NCBI GenBank assembly: GCA_002707655.1
Contig: PANO01000083.1
Coordinates: 2,188-14,674 of the forward strand
From: Deltaproteobacteria bacterium
GTDB taxonomy: Bacteria > SAR324 > NAC60-12
Reading direction: 5' to 3'
DNA: 12,487 nt
Each line of letters opens with the position of its first letter. Within the stretch, counting starts at the first letter, position 1. The position numbers were made by a program, and so were the translations under genes. Shown here in pieces: positions 8,709 through 12,487 of this stretch. Under the pieces are notes generated by a model, which had not been told where the DNA came from, did no database searches, and saw only the letters and a list, made by a program, of their open reading frames with translations.

Positions 8709-9170
8709 CTAACTCGGACTTGCTGAAAAAGTTTCAGAATTCAAGAAAAGCTCCGGAAAACCTCCGTGAACTCACAGGTTGGTCTGCTGCTTGGCTCCGA
8801 CTTCCAGCAGATTGAACGGTGCCAGTTCCAAGTAGGCTACTCGACCTGCCAAGGATTCCGAGGTCTGCTGTAGTAACGCATTTGTAGCGGAACCCAGCAA
8901 CAGAAAACGTCCGGTGCGCCGACCCTCACACCGATCACGATCAATCCATCTTGCAAATTTACTGGGGTATCGTAAATTTGCGAGGAAAAAATCTAAAGAA
9001 GACACCTGCCGGGAACCGAATTCGGTGAGCACAGCCTTCTGGCCTATCCACGCTCCTGTGCCCAATCCGGCAGAATTGGAAACTCCGTTCTCCCTCATCC
9101 TCTGCTTGACGTCTGCGTCGGCAAATGCCAGATTGATGACCTGTTCTGCTGGTTCATCCGACGTCATCAC
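8709..9170 (-). pseudogene. Fragment of an AAA (AAA_14/DUF4143-type) ATPase gene, disrupted
   Basis: On the - strand an open frame (9170 to 8772, 132 codons) ends with clear family sequence: from about residue 76, IDRDR, then GRFLLLGSAT, SESLAGRVAYLELAPFNLLE. Members of the AAA_14/DUF4143 ATPase family have a near-identical block after their Walker B region. The frame stops at TGA (8774-8772). Reading through it gives VHGGFPELFLN, which matches the family's LW-x-x-GGFP motif with the Trp codon replaced by TGA. The next stop is TAG at 8711-8709. The N-terminal P-loop and the C-terminal DUF4143 part are missing. Residues 1-62 are unrelated to the family as far as I can see, and I do not recognise them. 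The call as a remnant is fairly secure; the exact limits are not. Confidence 0.68.
8950..8984. repeat. 35-base inverted repeat with 13-base arms
   Basis: The left arm CTTGCAAATTTAC (8950-8962) pairs with GTAAATTTGCGAG (8972-8984) around the spacer TGGGGTATC. Ten inner pairs are perfect, then one T-G wobble and two further pairs. It is AT-rich compared with its surroundings. There is no T-run on either strand, so it is not an intrinsic terminator. On the - strand it falls at codons 63-74 of the broken ATPase frame, immediately before the point where family homology starts. It may be a small palindromic insertion or a recombination scar. Confidence 0.7.
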
Positions 9171-9193
9171 TTGCCTTCATCTTCACCCTTTCC

Positions 9194-9997
9194 ATGAAAA
9201 AAATCTGCTGGGGAACGGGCCTCTTAATGTGGCTGTTCACCTCGTTCGTGCAGGCGGCTCCACTGCGTTTGGCGACGACCACCAGCACCGACAATTCGGG
9301 ATTGATGCGGGAACTGCTCCCGTATTTTGAGGCTAAGACCGGCTACAAGGTTCATGTCATTGCGGTGGGCACCGGACAAGCCCTGCGCCTTGGACGGGAC
9401 GGCAACGTGGATGTCGTGCTGGTGCATGCGCCCAAGGCCGAACTCCAGTTTGTCGAGGCAGGCTATGGGATTAACCGTCGCCAAGTGATGTCCAACGATT
9501 TCGTGTTCGTTGGCCCCAAGCACGATCCGGCAGGACTGCGGAGGCTCCGTGACTCCGTGCAGGCGTTGCAACGCATCGCAGCAACCCAAAGTCTCTTCAT
9601 CTCTCGCGGTGATGATTCCGGAACCCACAAAAAAGAACGGTCGCTGTGGGAAAAACTCTCGCAGAAATCCGATCCTGCATGGTACCGCGAAGCGGGTCAA
9701 GGCATGGGTCGCACCCTGCAAATCGCAGGGGAATTGGACGCCTACACCCTCACGGATCGTGGCACATGGCTGGTGTTCCGGAAGCGCTTGCCATTGGAAT
9801 TGCTGGTAGAAGGCGATCCCCGCTTGCACAATCCTTACGGGATTATTGCCGTCAATCCCAAACGGCATCCGCATGTGAACCACCAAGGAGCGCTAGCCCT
9901 GATTGACTGGATCACTTCGGACGAGGGCAAGCACCTCATCCGGGAATTTAAACTGGAAGGGAGACCCCTGTTCGTTCCCATCGAGACCACGGACTGA
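9194..9997 (+). CDS. tupA: Tungstate-binding periplasmic protein TupA
   Basis: This is the substrate-binding subunit of a tungstate-type ABC importer (267 residues). Residues 1-21 form a Sec signal peptide ending in VQA, before APLRLATTTSTDNSG. The TTTSTDNSG block (28-36) is the oxyanion-binding motif that marks TupA-type proteins. SRGDDSGTH (137-145) and AYTLTDRGTW (183-192) are further conserved pocket segments. Tungstate supplies the pterin cofactor of enzymes such as tungsten formate dehydrogenases and aldehyde oxidoreductases. Closely related proteins may also accept molybdate. ATG 9194 is chosen because the next in-frame ATG would shorten the signal peptide too much. No Shine-Dalgarno sequence precedes it. 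The permease gene starts one base after the stop. Confidence 0.92.
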   Translation: MKKICWGTGLLMWLFTSFVQAAPLRLATTTSTDNSGLMRELLPYFEAKTGYKVHVIAVGTGQALRLGRDGNVDVVLVHAPKAELQFVEAGYGINRRQVMSNDFVFVGPKHDPAGLRRLRDSVQALQRIAATQSLFISRGDDSGTHKKERSLWEKLSQKSDPAWYREAGQGMGRTLQIAGELDAYTLTDRGTWLVFRKRLPLELLVEGDPRLHNPYGIIAVNPKRHPHVNHQGALALIDWITSDEGKHLIREFKLEGRPLFVPIETTD

Positions 9998-9998
9998 A

Positions 9999-10700
9999 GT
10001 GGACGGACTGCTCGGCACCACCCAGCAAGCCCTTCAGTTGCTGCTGACTGGCAATCCGGAACTGTGGACTATTGTAGGAGTTTCCTTTTCTGTGTCCCTC
10101 AAGGCCATCATCTTCACCACCCCTGTTGCCTTGGTACTGGCGTTTGTACTGGCCTATCTGGACTTTCCGGGCAATCGGCTGCTGCTCTCCGTGTTCAATT
10201 CTCTGCTCTCGGTGCCCACCGTTGTGGTCGGCCTGCTGCTCTACTTGCTGCTTTCCCGACAGGGACCGTTCGGTGATTTGAAGCTGCTGTTCACGCAAAC
10301 CGCGATGGTGGTCGCGCAGATGATCCTGTGCTTCCCCATTCTGGTCGCTCTGGGACATGCGGCCATGCAGGCGGCGGATCAGCGAGCGTGGGAAACCGCC
10401 CGGACGCTCGGTGCCCCACCTTGGTACGCCATGTTGACGGTGTTGTATGAGGTGCGCTTTGCCCTCATCACTGCCGTGCTCACGGGTTTCGGGCGCATCA
10501 TCTCCGAAGTTGGTGCGTCCATGATGGTCGGCGGTAACATTATGGGCTTCACCCGCAACATCACCACCGCCATTGCGCTGGAAACCAGCAAGGGTGAATT
10601 TGTCCAAGGGGTCGCCCTCGGGCTGGTTTTGCTGCTGCTCGCGTTCCTGCTCAATTTCCTGCTGGGTTACTTTCAGGGGAAGGGAAAGCTGATCGCATGA
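9999..10700 (+). CDS. tupB: Tungstate ABC importer permease TupB
   Basis: This inner-membrane permease forms the channel for oxyanions delivered by TupA. I start it at GTG 9999, one base after the tupA stop, giving 233 residues, close to the usual TupB size. The open frame extends back to 9903, but that would add 32 hydrophilic residues inside tupA. Five or six hydrophobic segments are visible, for example SFSVSLKAIIFTTPVALVLA near the start and ALGLVLLLLAFLLNFLLGYF at the end. The block EVGASMMVGGNIMGFTRNIT with AIALETSKG after it is diagnostic of TupB-like permeases. The upstream AWETARTLGAP is the EAA-like loop that contacts the ATPase. It overlaps tupC by four bases (ATGA). Confidence 0.9.
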   Translation: MDGLLGTTQQALQLLLTGNPELWTIVGVSFSVSLKAIIFTTPVALVLAFVLAYLDFPGNRLLLSVFNSLLSVPTVVVGLLLYLLLSRQGPFGDLKLLFTQTAMVVAQMILCFPILVALGHAAMQAADQRAWETARTLGAPPWYAMLTVLYEVRFALITAVLTGFGRIISEVGASMMVGGNIMGFTRNITTAIALETSKGEFVQGVALGLVLLLLAFLLNFLLGYFQGKGKLIA

Positions 10701-11383
10701 GTGCCCCCTTGATCACCTTCCGGAACCTCGACAAGTGGTATGGAGCGCAGCAAATTCTCGAGCAGGTGAAGCTCTCGTTGTATTCCGGACAGTGCATTTT
10801 GTTGGCAGGCGAAAACGGTTCCGGGAAAACCACACTGCTGAAAATTCTCGCAGGTTTGGAAACACCAACCCGCGCCGAAGTCGAATATGCAGACACGACC
10901 CAGCCTTGGAAAACCGCTGTTCGCCGCTACCGACGGGAGGTGATCTACCTCCACCAAACTCCTTACCTCTTCAACGGGACGGTCGCCTCCAATGTCGCCT
11001 ACGGCCTGCGTTTTACTGGCCTGAACCGCGAGCAGCAACAGCAGGCGCTGGCACGTGGGCTGGTGTGGGCGAACCTCACCGAACAAGCCAAGCGACCGGC
11101 ACACACCCTCTCCGGAGGCATCCGACAGCGTGTGGCTTTCACGCGCGCATGGGTGCTGTCTCCCAAAATCTTGCTGCTCGACGAACCGATTGCCAACATG
11201 GACGACCCTTCGCGCAAGCAAACCTGCGACCTGCTGGGCCGCATGAAATCCGCAGGCATGTCCATCGTGATCACCAGTCATGATGCCCAGCCCTTTGAAA
11301 CGCTGGCGGACGTGCGCTTTCAGTTGGAGAACAACCAGCTACGCCCCTGCGAATTGCACTCCACCGCACGGGAAAGCGTTTGA
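10697..11383 (+). CDS. tupC: Tungstate ABC importer ATPase TupC
   Basis: This cytoplasmic ATPase of 228 residues completes the tupABC importer. Walker A is GENGSGKTT (38-46), the Q-loop is HQTPYLF with Gln87, the signature is LSGGIRQRV (128-136), Walker B is ILLLDEP (158-164) and the switch histidine is His205 in TSHD. The PYLFNGTVASNVAYGL segment after the Q-loop is typical of tungstate/phosphate-like importer ATPases. There is no extra C-terminal regulatory domain such as the TOBE domain of ModC. The ATG lies within the end of tupB (four-base overlap), with AGGGAAAG about ten bases upstream. Assignment to tungstate comes from the TupA and TupB partners. Confidence 0.9.
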   Translation: MSAPLITFRNLDKWYGAQQILEQVKLSLYSGQCILLAGENGSGKTTLLKILAGLETPTRAEVEYADTTQPWKTAVRRYRREVIYLHQTPYLFNGTVASNVAYGLRFTGLNREQQQQALARGLVWANLTEQAKRPAHTLSGGIRQRVAFTRAWVLSPKILLLDEPIANMDDPSRKQTCDLLGRMKSAGMSIVITSHDAQPFETLADVRFQLENNQLRPCELHSTARESV

Positions 11384-11426
11384 CGATTCTCCCCCCTGTC
11401 CTACGCTGATTACACACGCATGACAC

Positions 11427-11444
11427 GGCTCCGAACCCGGAGTC
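11427..11444 (+). terminator. Weak hairpin after tupC, possible terminator
   Basis: GGCTCCG (11427-11433) can pair with CGGAGTC (11438-11444) around an AACC loop, with one G-T wobble. It sits in the 93-base spacer between tupC and the dehydrogenase gene. No T-run follows, so it may be a Rho-dependent end, an mRNA-stabilising structure or chance. Confidence 0.25.
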
Positions 11445-11476
11445 CATCTACTCACTGACCACACGGAGATCACGAC

Positions 11477-12304
11477 ATGGGAACCTTGACGGGCAAGACC
11501 CTTTTCATCACTGGAGCCAGCCGGGGCATCGGGCTGGCCATTGCACTACGGGCGGCACAAGACGGCGCGAATGTCACCATCGCTGCAAAAACCACTGTGC
11601 CACACCCGAAGCTGTCCGGCACGATCTACACCGCTGCGGAAGCGATTGAGCAGGCCGGAGGGCAGGCGCTCGCCTGTGTGGTGGACATCCGGAACGAAGC
11701 AATGGTGCAGCAGGCCGTGGCGCAAACGGCGGAGAAGTTCGGGGGCATTGACATTCTCGTCAATAACGCCAGCGCGATCAGCTTGACCGGTACCTTGCAG
11801 ACGCCGATGAAGCGCTACGACCTCATGCAGCAGATCAACACGCGGGGCACCTTCCTCTGTTCCCAAACCTGCTTGCCCCACTTGCTGAAAGCGGAGAATC
11901 CGCACGTCCTCAACCTCGCTCCACCACTCAATGTGGAAACCCGCTGGTTTGCCCCGCATACGGCGTACACGATGGCCAAGTTCGGCATGAGCCTCTGTGT
12001 CCTTGGCATGGCTGGGGAGTTCAAAAAACAGGGAGTTGCTTTCAATGCCCTCTGGCCGAAAACGACCATTGACACTGCTGCGATCCGCAACGTTGTCGGG
12101 GCTGAACTGGCGAACCGTAGTCGCAAACCGGACATTATGGCAGATGCCGCCCATGCAATCCTCACCCGCTCCAGCCGCGACTGCACCGGGAATTTTTATG
12201 TGGACGAAGAGGTATTGCGTGAGGAAGGTGTTTCCGATTTCTCCGGATACGCGGTCACTCCGGGCTTGAAGAACGCGGAACTCCAGCCGGATTTCTTCAT
12301 CTGA
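11477..12304 (+). CDS. HSDL2-like short-chain dehydrogenase/reductase
   Basis: This is a Rossmann-fold NAD(P)-dependent oxidoreductase of 275 residues. The cofactor motif TGASRGIG is at 12-19, the structural NNAS at 96-99, and the catalytic Tyr164-x-x-x-Lys168 pair in AYTMAKFGMS. The closest family I recognise is hydroxysteroid dehydrogenase-like protein 2: ALWPKTTIDTAA, the SFTG-like CTGNFYVDEEVLREEG stretch and the final LQPDFF tail all match it. The SCP2 lipid-binding domain of animal HSDL2 is absent. Residue 148, in NLAPPLN, is Ala where the animal protein has Ser. The substrate is unknown; acyl or lipid-related hydroxy compounds are a guess from the family. GGAG at 11465-11468 supports the ATG. 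Confidence 0.88.
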   Translation: MGTLTGKTLFITGASRGIGLAIALRAAQDGANVTIAAKTTVPHPKLSGTIYTAAEAIEQAGGQALACVVDIRNEAMVQQAVAQTAEKFGGIDILVNNASAISLTGTLQTPMKRYDLMQQINTRGTFLCSQTCLPHLLKAENPHVLNLAPPLNVETRWFAPHTAYTMAKFGMSLCVLGMAGEFKKQGVAFNALWPKTTIDTAAIRNVVGAELANRSRKPDIMADAAHAILTRSSRDCTGNFYVDEEVLREEGVSDFSGYAVTPGLKNAELQPDFFI

Positions 12305-12314
12305 GCGCGCCGAC

Positions 12315-12487
12315 GTGAAACCCTACCTGTTCGCACTGGGGGCGTTTTTTTGCTGGGGCAGCCTACCCGCCGCCACTGGCTCGGGACTGCAAGGATTGCG
12401 GGTTCCAGAACTGCTGACATTCAGCTTCGTTCCTGCCGCCTGCTACCTGCTGTTCCAGCACATGCTGCTACACCGAAACCTACGCCT
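12315..12487 (+). CDS. EamA/DMT-type membrane transporter, N-terminal part (cut by window end)
   Basis: An open frame begins at GTG 12315, ten bases after the dehydrogenase stop, and runs off the right edge after 57 codons. The peptide starts KPYLFALGAFFCWGSLPAAT and continues with LRVPELLTFSFVPAACYLLF, so there are two hydrophobic segments with a WG motif in the first. That pattern is typical of the first half of drug/metabolite transporter (EamA) proteins of the inner membrane. No good ribosome binding site precedes the GTG, but no better in-frame start is visible nearby. The cargo cannot be inferred. It may share an mRNA with the dehydrogenase gene. Confidence 0.6.
   Translation, partial: MKPYLFALGAFFCWGSLPAATGSGLQGLRVPELLTFSFVPAACYLLFQHMLLHRNLR

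Larger units (their letters stand above)
8610..9193. other. Gene-poor spacer with a decayed ATPase fragment
   Basis: This stretch carries no intact gene between livF and tupA. It holds the remnants of a - strand ATPase gene (8709-9170) and a 35-base inverted repeat (8950-8984). Positions 8610-8708 show no recognisable coding or RNA signal and no convincing terminator with a T-run. The last 23 bases before tupA show no Shine-Dalgarno sequence. The region looks like a scar of past insertion or gene loss between two transporter operons. Confidence 0.6.

Noticed and set aside
8694..8718. Hairpin TTCGAGTT/AACTCGGA with a nine-base loop after livF
   Set aside because: The stem is AT-rich with one wobble, has no T-run after it, and lies about 85 bases beyond livF within the ATPase remnant, so I do not call it a terminator.
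8723..8737. Small palindrome CTGAAA-AAG-TTTCAG
   Set aside because: Six pairs with a three-base loop in an A/T-rich stretch are expected by chance, and nothing nearby supports a function.
9106..9134. TTGACG followed 17 bases later by CAGATT, as a tupA promoter
   Set aside because: The -10 box matches only three of six positions and the -35 lies inside protein-like sequence of the opposite strand, so support is too thin.
8914..9330. Open + strand frame of 138 codons running into tupA
   Set aside because: It overlaps the ATPase remnant and the tupA signal peptide in another frame, is rich in Ser, Arg and Pro without any family motif, and has no ribosome binding site.
9903..9998. Longer N-terminus for tupB inside tupA
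   Set aside because: The extra 32 residues are polar and lie wholly within tupA coding sequence. GTG 9999, just after the tupA stop, gives the normal TupB length.
1..12487. CRISPR arrays, tRNA or rRNA genes, transposase genes
   Set aside because: Reading both strands I saw no regular spaced direct repeats, no cloverleaf-like sequence and no transposase motif.

Overview
The window is bacterial and densely coded, with all intact genes on the + strand, short spacers and 1-14 base overlaps. GC is roughly in the mid-to-high 50s percent by eye. Both solute-binding proteins have Sec signal peptides with AxA-type cleavage sites and no lipobox cysteine. That suggests a Gram-negative cell, and the five-step style hut genes suggest a proteobacterium. 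I cannot name the genus.

Region 1 (1-4101) is a histidine-utilisation operon: the 3' end of a probable hutI, then hutH (histidine ammonia-lyase), hutG (N-formylglutamate deformylase) and hutU (urocanate hydratase). The genes overlap or abut, and catalytic residues are present in all three complete enzymes. hutG of this type implies that a formiminoglutamate deiminase (hutF) exists elsewhere, because none lies in the window.

Region 2 (4102-8609) starts with a 110-base AT-rich spacer that holds an orphan Shine-Dalgarno sequence. It continues with a complete five-gene HAAT/Liv-type ABC importer: periplasmic binding protein, permeases LivH and LivM, ATPases LivG and LivF. Its position directly behind hutU makes histidine or urocanate a plausible substrate, but the sequence does not prove it. 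An 8-bp hairpin separates the binding-protein gene from the membrane genes.

Region 3 (8610-9193) has no intact gene. On the - strand it holds a decayed fragment of an AAA/DUF4143-type ATPase, with an in-frame TGA where the family has Trp. A 35-base inverted repeat sits exactly where the recognisable ATPase homology begins.

Region 4 (9194-11383) is a complete tungstate-type ABC importer, tupA-tupB-tupC. Region 5 (11477-12487) holds an HSDL2-like short-chain dehydrogenase and the start of an EamA/DMT-type membrane transporter cut by the window edge.

Across the window the palindrome TCCGGA is strongly over-represented: about 28 copies by eye against about 4 expected. A gap with no copies covers livH, livM and livG. 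The most interesting leads are this iterated word, the inverted repeat at the broken ATPase gene, and the hut-linked Liv transporter.
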